A stretch of 22,792 nucleotides of DNA from Peptoniphilus_A sp022767005 (lineage in GTDB: Bacteria > Bacillota > Clostridia > Tissierellales > Peptoniphilaceae): NCBI RefSeq assembly GCF_050315115.1, contig NZ_JBNPOJ010000023.1, positions 1 through 22,792 on the forward strand, read 5' to 3'. How positions within the stretch are numbered: the first letter of the stretch is position 1; every line of letters starts with the position of its first letter. The notes beneath the pieces are model-generated. The model ran no database searches and had not been told where the DNA came from. It saw nothing but the letters and a program-made list of their open reading frames with translations. The position numbers and the translations under genes were made by a program. Positions 1-7,780 of this stretch are shown in pieces.

Positions 1-36
1 ATGTGGTTTATTTCTTTCAAATTTTGCTTTAGCCAT
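1..36 (-). CDS. tuf: Elongation factor Tu, N-terminal 12 codons (partial)
   Basis: The minus strand from 36 down to the window edge reads ATG and then codes for MAKAKFERNKPH, the usual opening of bacterial EF-Tu, the GTPase that delivers aminoacyl-tRNA to the ribosome. A strong ribosome binding site (GGAGG, complement of 44-48) lies 7 bases before the ATG. The gene starts only 18 bases after the fusA stop, the normal fusA-tuf order of the str operon, so it is probably co-transcribed from the rpsL promoter. Only the first 12 residues are inside the window; the GTP-binding motifs lie outside. The identification rests on this short match plus the gene order, which together are convincing. Confidence 0.9.
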   Translation of the reverse strand, partial: MAKAKFERNKPH

Positions 37-54
37 TATTAATCCTCCTAAATT

Positions 55-2130
55 TTAGTTTTTCTTTTTATCTCCAACTACTTCTTCGGCAATTGATGCT
101 GGTACTTCTTCGTAGTGATCAAATTGCATTGAGTAGTTTGCCCTTCCTTGTGTATTTGAACGAAGGCTAGTTGCGTATCCAAACATTTCTGCTAGTGGTA
201 CATATGCTGTAACGATTTGAGCTCCAGCTACAAGTTCCATACCTTCCATTCTACCACGTCTTGAGTTAATATCTCCAATTACATCTCCCATGTATTCTTC
301 AGGAGTTGTAACTTCAACTTTCATCATAGGTTCAAGAAGCACTGGGTCTGCTTTTGCAAGTGCATCTCTAACTGCCATAGATCCAGCAATCTTAAATGCC
401 ATTTCAGAAGAGTCAACTTCGTGGTAAGATCCATCATAAAGAGTTACCTTAACATCAAGTACCTCGTATCCACCAACAATACCAGATTTAAGTGCTTCTT
501 CAATACCTTGTTGAGTAGGTCCAATAAATTCCTTAGGAATTGCACCACCAACTACGGCATTTTCAAATACAAAACCTTCTCCTGGTTTATTAGGTTCAAT
601 TCTGATTTTAGCGTGACCATATTGTCCACGACCACCTGATTGACGAGCGTATTTAGCTTCGCCTTCAGCAGCCTTCTTAATACCTTCTCTATAAGAAACT
701 TGAGGGTTACCAATATTAGCCTCAACTTTAAATTCTCTTAAAAGTCTATCAACAATTATATCAAGGTGAAGTTCACCCATTCCTGCGATAATTGTTTGAC
801 CAGTTTCTTCATCAGTATATGTTTTAAAAGTTGGGTCTTCTTCAGCAAGTTTTGCTAATGCAAGAGCCATCTTATCTTGAGAAGCTTTAGTCTTTGGTTC
901 AATTGCAACAGAGATAACTGGTTCTGGGAATTCCATATTTTCAAGAATTACTAAACTCTTTTCATCACAAAGAGTATCACCAGTAGTAGTATCTTTAAGA
1001 CCTACGGCTGCAGCAATTTCTCCTGCGTGGACTTCTTCAATTTCTTGTCTCTTGTTTGCGTGCATTTGAAGAATTCTTCCGATTCTTTCTCTCTTGCCCT
1101 TAGTTGAATTCATTACATATGAACCAGCTTGTAATACTCCAGAATAAACTCTAAAGTATGCAAGTTTACCAACATATGGGTCAGTAACGATTTTAAATGC
1201 AAGTGCTGAGAAAGGTTCGTCATCTGATGAATGTCTGTCAACTTCATTTCCATCCATATCAGTACCTATGATTGCAGGAACATCAATTGGAGATGGAAGG
1301 TAGTCTATGATTGCGTCAAGAAGAAGTTGAACTCCCTTGTTCTTGTAAGAAGATCCACAAGATACTGGAGTAATCTCAACAGCAAGTGTTCCCTTTCTTA
1401 TAGCTTTTTTAAGAAGTTCTTTGTCGATTTCTTCGCCTTCAAGATAAGCCATCATTAAGTCTTCATCAAATTCTGAAGCTTTTTCAATTAATTTTTCTCT
1501 GTATTCATTTGCAAGGTCTAGGTATTCTTCTGGAACATCAGTAATTTCGATTTCTTTACCTAGCTCGTCCTTGTAAATTTCTGCTTTCATTTCAACAAGG
1601 TCAATCATTCCAATAAATGTATCTTCAGCTCCTATTGGAATTTGAATTGGAATTGGGTTACCATGTAGTTTCTTGTCAATAGTTTGAACTGATCTAAAGA
1701 AATCAGCTCCTGTAACGTCCATCTTGTTAATATGAGCAATTCTTGGAACATGATATTTATCTGCTTGTCTCCAAACAGTTTCAGATTGAGGTTCTACACC
1801 GCTTTTTGCGTCAAAAAGTGCAACTGCACCATCAAGAACTCTTAGAGATCTTTCAACTTCAACTGTAAAGTCAACGTGTCCAGGAGTATCGATGATGTTA
1901 AGTCTGTAACCCTTCCAGTGAGCAGTAGTAGCCGCAGAAGTAATTGTAATACCTCTTTCTTGTTCTTGTTCCATCCAGTCCATTTGTGCTGCACCTTCGT
2001 GAGTTTCACCTATTTTGTGAATCTTTCCGGCGTAGAAAAGAATACGTTCAGTAGTAGTAGTCTTTCCAGCATCAATATGGGCCATAATACCAATATTTCT
2101 ATATTTTTCTAATGGTATATCGCGAGCCAT
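55..2130 (-). CDS. fusA: Elongation factor G
   Basis: Translocation GTPase that moves tRNA and mRNA through the ribosome and, with ribosome recycling factor, splits used ribosomes; cytoplasmic. At 691 aa it has the usual EF-G length. The G domain shows the P-loop AHIDAGKT (17-24), the switch I segment RGITIT (59-64), DTPGH (81-85) and NKMD (135-138). Domains II to V follow without a gap; the later part contains the YARQSGGRGQYGH segment typical of domain IV. The start is fixed by GGGGAGG (complement of 2136-2142) a few bases before ATG. It is third in the str operon, 15 bases after rpsG and 18 before tuf. The residues around the GTPase motifs look normal, and nothing suggests a paralogue such as Tet(M) or EF-G2. 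Confidence 0.98.
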   Translation of the reverse strand: MARDIPLEKYRNIGIMAHIDAGKTTTTERILFYAGKIHKIGETHEGAAQMDWMEQEQERGITITSAATTAHWKGYRLNIIDTPGHVDFTVEVERSLRVLDGAVALFDAKSGVEPQSETVWRQADKYHVPRIAHINKMDVTGADFFRSVQTIDKKLHGNPIPIQIPIGAEDTFIGMIDLVEMKAEIYKDELGKEIEITDVPEEYLDLANEYREKLIEKASEFDEDLMMAYLEGEEIDKELLKKAIRKGTLAVEITPVSCGSSYKNKGVQLLLDAIIDYLPSPIDVPAIIGTDMDGNEVDRHSSDDEPFSALAFKIVTDPYVGKLAYFRVYSGVLQAGSYVMNSTKGKRERIGRILQMHANKRQEIEEVHAGEIAAAVGLKDTTTGDTLCDEKSLVILENMEFPEPVISVAIEPKTKASQDKMALALAKLAEEDPTFKTYTDEETGQTIIAGMGELHLDIIVDRLLREFKVEANIGNPQVSYREGIKKAAEGEAKYARQSGGRGQYGHAKIRIEPNKPGEGFVFENAVVGGAIPKEFIGPTQQGIEEALKSGIVGGYEVLDVKVTLYDGSYHEVDSSEMAFKIAGSMAVRDALAKADPVLLEPMMKVEVTTPEEYMGDVIGDINSRRGRMEGMELVAGAQIVTAYVPLAEMFGYATSLRSNTQGRANYSMQFDHYEEVPASIAEEVVGDKKKN

Positions 2131-2145
2131 AAATTCCTCCCCTTA

Positions 2146-2616
2146 TTACCATCTATAGTGAGCAAAGGCCTTGTTAGCTTCTGCTGTTCTATGCATTTCA
2201 TCTTTTCTCTTAACGCTTCCGCCTAGTCCATTAGATGCATCAAGTATTTCTTTTGCAAGTCTTTCGTCCATTGTCTTTTCGCCTCTGGCTCTTGCATATT
2301 TAACTAACCATCTAAGTCCTAGAGTTTGACGTCTTTCCGGTCTAACTTCCATTGGAACTTGGTAAGTAGCACCGCCTATTCTTCTTCCCTTTACTTCAAG
2401 TACAGGCATTACATTATTTAGTGCCTTATAAAATACTTCAAGTGCGTCTTCTCCAGTTTGTTCTGCTATATTTTCAAGTGCTGTATAAACAATTCTTTGA
2501 GCAGTACCTTTTTTGCCGTCAAGCATAACATTATTTATAAGTTTAGTGATAACTACATCACTATACACTGGATCAGCCATAACTTCACGTTTTTGGATAT
2601 GTCCTTTTCTTGGCAT
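2146..2616 (-). CDS. rpsG: 30S ribosomal protein S7
   Basis: Primary-binding protein of the 30S subunit head; it organises the 3' major domain of 16S rRNA near the E site. The length of 156 aa is standard. The N-terminus MPRKGHIQKREV and the central GGATYQVPMEVRPERR segment are S7 hallmarks. The ribosome binding site GGAGGGA (complement of 2621-2627) lies just before the ATG. It is preceded by an unusually structured 92-base spacer after rpsL, described separately. In E. coli, S7 is the translational repressor of the str operon and acts at the rpsL-rpsG junction; whether this holds here is not known. Confidence 0.98.
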   Translation of the reverse strand: MPRKGHIQKREVMADPVYSDVVITKLINNVMLDGKKGTAQRIVYTALENIAEQTGEDALEVFYKALNNVMPVLEVKGRRIGGATYQVPMEVRPERRQTLGLRWLVKYARARGEKTMDERLAKEILDASNGLGGSVKRKDEMHRTAEANKAFAHYRW

Positions 2617-2708
2617 AACTTCCCTCCTTAACTATTTTTCAGTCGATTCATTGGTACTCAGGTTGAGCCCGTAAGCCAAAAATCTATAAATTCTCATAAA
2701 AAATTCAA
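2617..2708 (-). promoter_or_regulatory. Structured rpsL-rpsG spacer, candidate S7 translational operator
   Basis: On the minus strand this spacer can fold with TTGG (complement of 2676-2679) pairing with CCAA (2651-2654), then TAC with GTA (2671-2673 with 2655-2657) across a 2-base bulge. An alternative inner hairpin is CTCA-ACC-TGAG. The apex holds CGGGCTCAACCTG (complement of 2659-2671), which matches from memory a conserved segment of 16S rRNA. The position equals that of the E. coli S7 target. The regulatory role is inference. Confidence 0.4.
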
Positions 2709-3122
2709 TCAATTTTTAGGTTTCTTAGTACCATATTTAGATCTAGCTTGCTTTCTATCTGTAACTCCAGCTGTATCAAGAGTACCTCTAACGATATGGT
2801 ATCTAACACCTGGTAAATCCTTAACTCTTCCACCACGGATTAAAACAACACTGTGTTCTTGTAAATTGTGTCCGATTCCTGGAATGTAAGCCATAACTTC
2901 GTATCCATTTGTTAAACGAACTCTAGCAACCTTTCTAAGAGCTGAATTCGGTTTTTTAGGTGTTACTGTTCTTACTGCAACACATACTCCTCTTTTTTGT
3001 GGAGAATTAACTTCAGTTTCAACTTTTTTAAGTGTGTCATAGTTTACATCAAGAGCTGGTGATTTAGATTTACTGTGAATTTTCTTTCTACCATTTCTTA
3101 CTAATTGGTTAATTGTAGGCAT
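2709..3122 (-). CDS. rpsL: 30S ribosomal protein S12
   Basis: Decoding-centre protein of the 30S subunit, important for accuracy and the classic streptomycin-resistance locus. The chosen start is the ATG at 3120-3122 (MPTINQLVRNGR), giving 137 aa, the family length. It has GGAGG (complement of 3131-3135) 8 bases upstream. A longer frame that opens 14 codons earlier runs through the ribosome binding site and is rejected. The loops PKKPNSALRK and GRVKDLPGVRYH are present with lysine at both positions equivalent to E. coli K43 and K88, so the sequence is of the streptomycin-sensitive type. It is the first gene of the str operon, with its own promoter at 3210-3238 and a leader hairpin. Confidence 0.97.
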   Translation of the reverse strand: MPTINQLVRNGRKKIHSKSKSPALDVNYDTLKKVETEVNSPQKRGVCVAVRTVTPKKPNSALRKVARVRLTNGYEVMAYIPGIGHNLQEHSVVLIRGGRVKDLPGVRYHIVRGTLDTAGVTDRKQARSKYGTKKPKN

Positions 3123-3162
3123 TAATTGCACCTCCTGTTTTAATAATAGCATTGGACATTTC

Positions 3163-3190
3163 AAAGACTACCCAGTATTAGGTAGTCTTT
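3163..3190 (-). promoter_or_regulatory. rpsL leader hairpin
   Basis: Perfect 10-base inverted repeat AAAGACTACC / GGTAGTCTTT (3163-3172 and 3181-3190) with an 8-base loop. It lies inside the predicted rpsL 5' untranslated region, about 13 bases after the predicted transcription start and 40 bases before the ATG. On the minus strand it is followed by GAAATG, not by a U-run, so it is not a terminator for rpsL. It may stabilise the mRNA or bind a regulator; the function is unknown. Confidence 0.6.
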
Positions 3191-3209
3191 TCGTCTCAAA
3201 TACTCATCA

Positions 3210-3238
3210 ATTTTACCATTACAAAACAATTAAGTCAA
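3210..3238 (-). promoter_or_regulatory. rpsL (str operon) promoter
   Basis: The minus strand shows TTGACT (complement of 3233-3238), a 17-base spacer and TAAAAT (complement of 3210-3215), with TG one base before the -10 box (extended -10). It begins right after the terminator of the membrane-protein gene, so the str operon appears to be transcribed independently of rpoBC. The predicted start is near 3203, giving a leader of about 80 bases. Confidence 0.8.
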
Positions 3239-3240
3239 TA

Positions 3241-3276
3241 AAAAATATGAGAAATTCGCCAAATTCTCATATTTTT
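3241..3276 (-). terminator. Intrinsic terminator of the membrane-protein gene
   Basis: A 13-base stem (3241-3253 with 3264-3276) has the A-rich and T-rich ends that give a U-run on the minus strand; the plus strand also ends in T residues, so it could act in both directions. It lies 42 bases after the stop of the gene at 3319-3921 and directly before the rpsL -35 box. Confidence 0.75.
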
Positions 3277-3318
3277 TTAAATTATTTTAAATTTTTAAGT
3301 CCTTCTAATTTTTTTATC

Positions 3319-3921
3319 CTAAATTTTTTCTAAATAAAAATCAAATCTATTAATATTTATAAAATTATAAAAACTAAAGAAAATAAAAATTAATAGAAAT
3401 AAAATTTGAAAAGTAATAAAGATTTTTCTGTAATTATCTTTTTCTACAAAAATTTTACAAATTGCCCTCTTAGATGTAAAATAACTGTACCACAATATAA
3501 CTATTGATAAACATGGCAAGATTATTAAAAAATCACTTTTTGCGAAGGCTTTAATTGTATGTCCATCCTTTAAGTTAATAAAAAATATTAGTTGATATAT
3601 TATAATAATAACTTGAGTAAAAATTGTAGTTATTTTATAAAGTCTTGGATCATTCACATATTTATTCTTAAAGATATCTTCTGTCGTGGTTTTATAAATA
3701 AAGTAGATAATAATACCAAATCCTGCAAAGAATAAATATAATCTATTTTGACTAAAAATAGATGAAATCCAAAATTCAATAAACATAATAATATAAATGT
3801 AATCTTCCATTACTCTACTATTATCAATTTGCATTCCTCTTTTTTTTTCAATAATTCCAATAACATATAAGTATAAAGAGAAAAAAATTGCCAATATAAA
3901 AAATGAAAATAATCTATTCAT
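3319..3921 (-). CDS. Unrecognised six-helix membrane protein
   Basis: I do not recognise a family. The 200-aa protein is strongly hydrophobic, with probable membrane segments at about 4-24, 41-57, 60-77, 97-117, 129-148 and 166-188 and short, mostly basic loops (EKKR, SKRAICK, EKDNYRK). No catalytic motif or signal cleavage site is evident. The start has AGGAGA 4 bases upstream and a TATAAT box at 3948-3953. The gene lies between rpoC and rpsL, where many Firmicutes carry an L7Ae-like ribosomal protein gene, and has a terminator on each side, so it is probably a separate transcription unit. It is visibly more AT-rich than its neighbours and full of Ile, Phe and Lys codons. It may be a lineage-specific acquisition; a role in translation is not supported. 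Confidence 0.75.
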   Translation of the reverse strand: MNRLFSFFILAIFFSLYLYVIGIIEKKRGMQIDNSRVMEDYIYIIMFIEFWISSIFSQNRLYLFFAGFGIIIYFIYKTTTEDIFKNKYVNDPRLYKITTIFTQVIIIIYQLIFFINLKDGHTIKAFAKSDFLIILPCLSIVILWYSYFTSKRAICKIFVEKDNYRKIFITFQILFLLIFIFFSFYNFININRFDFYLEKI

Positions 3922-3947
3922 ATAATCTCCTAATCACATCTTGAAAT

Positions 3948-3953
3948 ATTATA
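3948..3953 (-). promoter_or_regulatory. Possible -10 box for the membrane-protein gene
   Basis: TATAAT on the minus strand, 27 bases before the ATG, would start transcription near 3941 and give a short leader of about 20 bases containing the ribosome binding site. No good -35 box is seen 16 to 18 bases upstream, so this is only a tentative site. The rest of 3954-4103 is AT-rich with no gene. Confidence 0.4.
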
Positions 3954-4103
3954 CCCTTAACAATAATATAATGAACTAAAACAAATATAAGTGGAAAATC
4001 TTTATTAAGATTAAAACCTTTTATTTAATTATATAACTTTTTTGAAAATTATCTATTGTAAATGTTATTACTTGAAGCTAAAGCAATTATTTATTATAAT
4101 GCA

Positions 4104-4138
4104 AAAAGAGATGCTGTAAAAATCACAACATCTCTTTT
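4104..4138 (-). terminator. rpoBC operon terminator
   Basis: A 14-base stem (4104-4117 with 4125-4138, one G-U pair on the minus strand) with a 7-base loop, followed by a run of T on the minus strand. It starts 6 bases after the rpoC stop codon and closes the rpoB-rpoC operon. Confidence 0.9.
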
Positions 4139-4143
4139 ATATT

Positions 4144-7100
4144 TTATTCTTCTTCTGAAAGTGTTACTTCTTCTTTTAATTCTTTTTTGATTTCATCTTT
4201 AGAAATTACTTCAGAATTTTCTAATATATTATAATCTTCTTTTAATCTCTCATCTATGCCAATTTGTACTTTGGAATTTATGCGAGCACCAGTACCTGCT
4301 GGTATAAGTTGTCCAATGATTATATTTTCTTTTAGACCTTCAAGCTTATCTTCTTTGCCCTTTATTGCTGCATCTGTAAGAACTCTAGTTGTTTCTTGGA
4401 AGGATGCTGCTGATAAGAAGGAGTCTGTTGCAAGAGATGCCTTTGTAATCCCAAGTAGGTTTATATGACCAATTGCTGGTTCTTTACCTTCTTCGATTGC
4501 TTTTTTATTTGCTTCTTTGTAATCAACTACATTTACAAGTGATCCTGGAAGTAAATCTGTATCTCCTGCATCTTCTATCTTGCACTTTGATAGCATTTGT
4601 CTAACAATTATTTCAATGTGTTTGTCGTTGATGTCTACACCTTGAAGTCTGTAAACTCTTTGAACTTCTTTTACAATATATTCTTGTACACCCTTTTCTC
4701 CTTTTACACGGAGTAAATCTTGTGGATATACTGAACCTTGTGTAAGTTCATCGCCTGCTTCAACTTCGTCGCCTTGTTTAACTTTTAATCTTGATCCATA
4801 GACGATGTTATAAGAATCAACTGTTCCATCTTCTGCTGTTATAAGAACTTCTCTCTTTTTATTTGATTCTTTAATATCGACAACTCCACCACGTTCTGCA
4901 ATAATTGCAAGTCCCTTTGGCTTTCTTGATTCAAAAAGTTCTTCAACTCTCGGAAGACCTTGTGTGATGTCTGCTGCTGCAGCTACTCCACCAGTATGGA
5001 AAGTTCTCATTGTAAGTTGTGTTCCCGGTTCACCAATTGATTGAGCTGCAATTACGCCAACTGCTTCTCCAATTCCTATATGTGAGCCTGTTGCAAGGTT
5101 TTTACCGTAGCAATGAGCGCACACTCCGTTTTTAGACTTACATCCAAGGACTGATCTAACTTTTACCTCTTCTATTCCAAGTGATTCAATTAAAAGTGCG
5201 TCGTCATCTGAGATAACTTCATTTGCCTTTACAATGATTTCTCCAGTTTCTGGGTTTAATATATCTTCAAAGGAATATCTTCCTTCAATTCTATCGGCAA
5301 GTGATTCTATTAATTCTTTGCCATCTTTAAATGCTCTTGCCACCAAGTATTCATCAGTACCACAGTCTTCTTCAGACACTATTACTTGTTGTGATACGTC
5401 TACAAGTCTTCTTGTCAAGTATCCAGAGTCGGCCGTTCTAAGTGCTGTATCGGCAAGACCCTTTCTAGAACCGTGAGCTGACATATAGAATTCAAGTACT
5501 GAAAGACCTTCTCTAAAGTTTGAAGTAATTGGAACTTCTATAGTTCTACCTGAAGGTGATGCCATAAGTCCACGCATGCCTGCAAGTTGTCTAATTTGGT
5601 TCTTAGAACCTCTGGCTCCTGAGTCCGCCATGATGTAAATATTATTTAAGGCATCGAATCCTTCCATTACATCCTCTGTTAAGTCATCAGTTGCTTTGTT
5701 CCAAATTTCAATTACTTTTTCATATCTTTCTTCATCTGATATAAGACCTCTTCTAAAGGCTTTTTCATATTTGGCAACTTCTTTTTCTGCATTAGCTAAA
5801 ATTTCTGGCTTAGTATCTGGAATTTGTACATCACCCATTGAAATTGAAATTGCTCCAATAGTTGAGTAGTGATATCCTGTAGCTTTAATATTGTCAAGAA
5901 GTTTTGCAGTTTTTATATTGCCATGTTTTTTATAAGTTTTTTCGATTATTTTACCAAGAAGTTTTTTGTCTACAACTTGATCAATTTCAAGAGAATATTT
6001 GTCTTCATCTCTATTTACAAAACCTAAATCTTGCGGAATAAACTCATTTACAATAAATCTACCCACAGTTGATGACACAATTTTACCTCTCTTGTCCCTT
6101 TCATCAGCAAATCTTCTTACAGATACATGGGATTGTAGGTGTAAAAATCCTGATTCATAAGCGTGAAACATTTCGTCAAAGTTTCTGTAAATTGAGCCAT
6201 CTCCCTTTAATTTATCCTTTCTATCTAGTGTTAGATAATAAGAACCTAGTACCATATCTTGAGTAGGAGTAGTAATTGGCTTACCATCCTTTAACGCCAA
6301 AATATTATTTGTCGAAAGCATTAATAGTCTTGCTTCAGCTTGTGCTTCTGTAGATAGTGGCAAATGGACTGCCATTTGATCTCCGTCAAAGTCTGCGTTA
6401 TATGCTGTACAAGAAAGTGGGTGAAGTTTAATCGCCTTGCCTTCTACTAAAACTGGTTCAAAGGCTTGAATACCAAGTCTGTGAAGTGTCGGTGCACGGT
6501 TAAGAAGAACTGGATGATCCTTGATAACATCTTCAAGTACATCCCAAACTTCGTCTTTTCCTCTTTCAACCATTCTCTTTGCAGACTTAATGTTGTAAGT
6601 TAATTCTCTCTTTACAAGTTCTCTCATTACAAAAGGTTTGAAAAGTTCAAGAGCCATGTTCTTTGGAAGTCCACATTGGTAGAATTTAAGATCTGGCCCA
6701 ACTACGATTACAGAACGGCCTGAGTAGTCAACTCTCTTTCCAAGTAAATTTTGACGAAAACGCCCTTGTTTACCCTTTAACATTTCTGAAAGTGATTTAA
6801 GTGGTCTATTTCCAGGACCAGTTACAGGTCTTCCTCTTCTACCATTGTCAATAAGAGCATCAACAGATTCTTGTAACATTCTCTTTTCATTTCTTACGAT
6901 TATGTCGGGAGCGTTGATGTCCATTAACTTTTTAAGTCTGTTGTTTCTATTTACAATTCTTCTATATAAATCATTTAAGTCGCTTGTTGCAAATCTACCA
7001 CCGTCAAGTTGCACCATTGGCCTTAAATCTGGTGGGATTACTGGGATTGCATCGAGTATCATCCATTCAGGTTTATTGTCTGATTGGATGAAAGCGTCAA

Positions 7101-7743
7101 TTACTTCAAGTCTTCTTGTAATTCTAATTTTCTTTTGCCCCGTTGCATCTTGAAGTTCTTGTGTAAGTTCGTCATTTTCCCTTTGTAGGTCAACTTTCAC
7201 TAGAAGATCTCTTATGGCTTCTGCTCCCATTTTTGCAGTAAATTTGTCGCCATATTCTTTTTTAAATTCTCTATATTCAATTTCTGAAAGAAGTTGTTTT
7301 TCATATAAAGTTGTTTCGCCTGGTTCAATTTCTGTCACTACATAAGATGCAAAGTAAAGAACTTTTTCAAGAGCTCTAGGGCTCATGTCTAAAACAAGAC
7401 CCATTCTTGAAGGTATGCCCTTAAAATACCAAATATGTGATACTGGAGCAGCAAGTTCAATATGACCCATTCTTTCACGACGAACCTTGGATTTTGTAAC
7501 TTCAACGCCACATTTTTCGCAGACTACTCCCTTGTATCTTACTCTCTTATATTTTCCACAGGAACATTCCCAATCCTTAGTAGGTCCAAATATTTTTTCA
7601 CAAAATAAACCTTCCTTTTCAGGTTTTAATGTCCTGTAATTTATAGTTTCCGGTTTTTTTACTTCGCCATAAGACCATGATCTAATCTTTTGTGGTGAAG
7701 CAAGTCCAATTTTTATTGAATGGAATAATTCATGTTCGCTCAA
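4144..7743 (-). CDS. rpoC: DNA-directed RNA polymerase subunit beta'
   Basis: Catalytic subunit of RNA polymerase. The 1199-aa length is normal for Firmicutes. Visible landmarks are the N-terminal zinc ribbon cysteines 60, 62, 75 and 78, the active-site NADFDGD at 449-455 whose three aspartates hold the catalytic magnesium, and the second zinc site C794, C868, C875 and C878. The start codon is TTG: the plus strand at 7741-7743 reads CAA, a stop lies 27 bases upstream in frame with no better start between, and the next methionine is near residue 92, past the zinc ribbon. The N-terminus (SEHELFHSIKIGLASPQ) is typical of the family. The ribosome binding site is buried in a perfect hairpin, described separately. 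It follows rpoB by 37 bases and ends at a strong terminator. Confidence 0.98.
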   Translation of the reverse strand: MSEHELFHSIKIGLASPQKIRSWSYGEVKKPETINYRTLKPEKEGLFCEKIFGPTKDWECSCGKYKRVRYKGVVCEKCGVEVTKSKVRRERMGHIELAAPVSHIWYFKGIPSRMGLVLDMSPRALEKVLYFASYVVTEIEPGETTLYEKQLLSEIEYREFKKEYGDKFTAKMGAEAIRDLLVKVDLQRENDELTQELQDATGQKKIRITRRLEVIDAFIQSDNKPEWMILDAIPVIPPDLRPMVQLDGGRFATSDLNDLYRRIVNRNNRLKKLMDINAPDIIVRNEKRMLQESVDALIDNGRRGRPVTGPGNRPLKSLSEMLKGKQGRFRQNLLGKRVDYSGRSVIVVGPDLKFYQCGLPKNMALELFKPFVMRELVKRELTYNIKSAKRMVERGKDEVWDVLEDVIKDHPVLLNRAPTLHRLGIQAFEPVLVEGKAIKLHPLSCTAYNADFDGDQMAVHLPLSTEAQAEARLLMLSTNNILALKDGKPITTPTQDMVLGSYYLTLDRKDKLKGDGSIYRNFDEMFHAYESGFLHLQSHVSVRRFADERDKRGKIVSSTVGRFIVNEFIPQDLGFVNRDEDKYSLEIDQVVDKKLLGKIIEKTYKKHGNIKTAKLLDNIKATGYHYSTIGAISISMGDVQIPDTKPEILANAEKEVAKYEKAFRRGLISDEERYEKVIEIWNKATDDLTEDVMEGFDALNNIYIMADSGARGSKNQIRQLAGMRGLMASPSGRTIEVPITSNFREGLSVLEFYMSAHGSRKGLADTALRTADSGYLTRRLVDVSQQVIVSEEDCGTDEYLVARAFKDGKELIESLADRIEGRYSFEDILNPETGEIIVKANEVISDDDALLIESLGIEEVKVRSVLGCKSKNGVCAHCYGKNLATGSHIGIGEAVGVIAAQSIGEPGTQLTMRTFHTGGVAAAADITQGLPRVEELFESRKPKGLAIIAERGGVVDIKESNKKREVLITAEDGTVDSYNIVYGSRLKVKQGDEVEAGDELTQGSVYPQDLLRVKGEKGVQEYIVKEVQRVYRLQGVDINDKHIEIIVRQMLSKCKIEDAGDTDLLPGSLVNVVDYKEANKKAIEEGKEPAIGHINLLGITKASLATDSFLSAASFQETTRVLTDAAIKGKEDKLEGLKENIIIGQLIPAGTGARINSKVQIGIDERLKEDYNILENSEVISKDEIKKELKEEVTLSEEE

Positions 7744-7758
7744 GGAGCACTTCTCCTT
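7742..7758 (-). promoter_or_regulatory. Hairpin covering the rpoC ribosome binding site
   Basis: On the minus strand AAGGAG (complement of 7753-7758), the Shine-Dalgarno sequence of rpoC, is followed by the loop AAGTG and by CTCCTT (complement of 7742-7747), whose last two bases are the first two of the TTG start. The six-base stem is perfect. When it forms, the site is closed; ribosomes ending rpoB only 37 bases upstream could keep it open, giving translational coupling. The structure is seen; the role is inferred. Confidence 0.6.
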
Positions 7759-7780
7759 TCCTATTAATTAAAATAACTAA

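Noticed and set aside
421..2112. Three plus-strand open frames opposite fusA
   Set aside because: They lack ribosome binding sites, have unlikely compositions and lie opposite a highly conserved gene.
2820..3010. Possible streptomycin-resistance changes in rpsL
   Set aside because: Both key lysines (E. coli K43 and K88 equivalents) are present.
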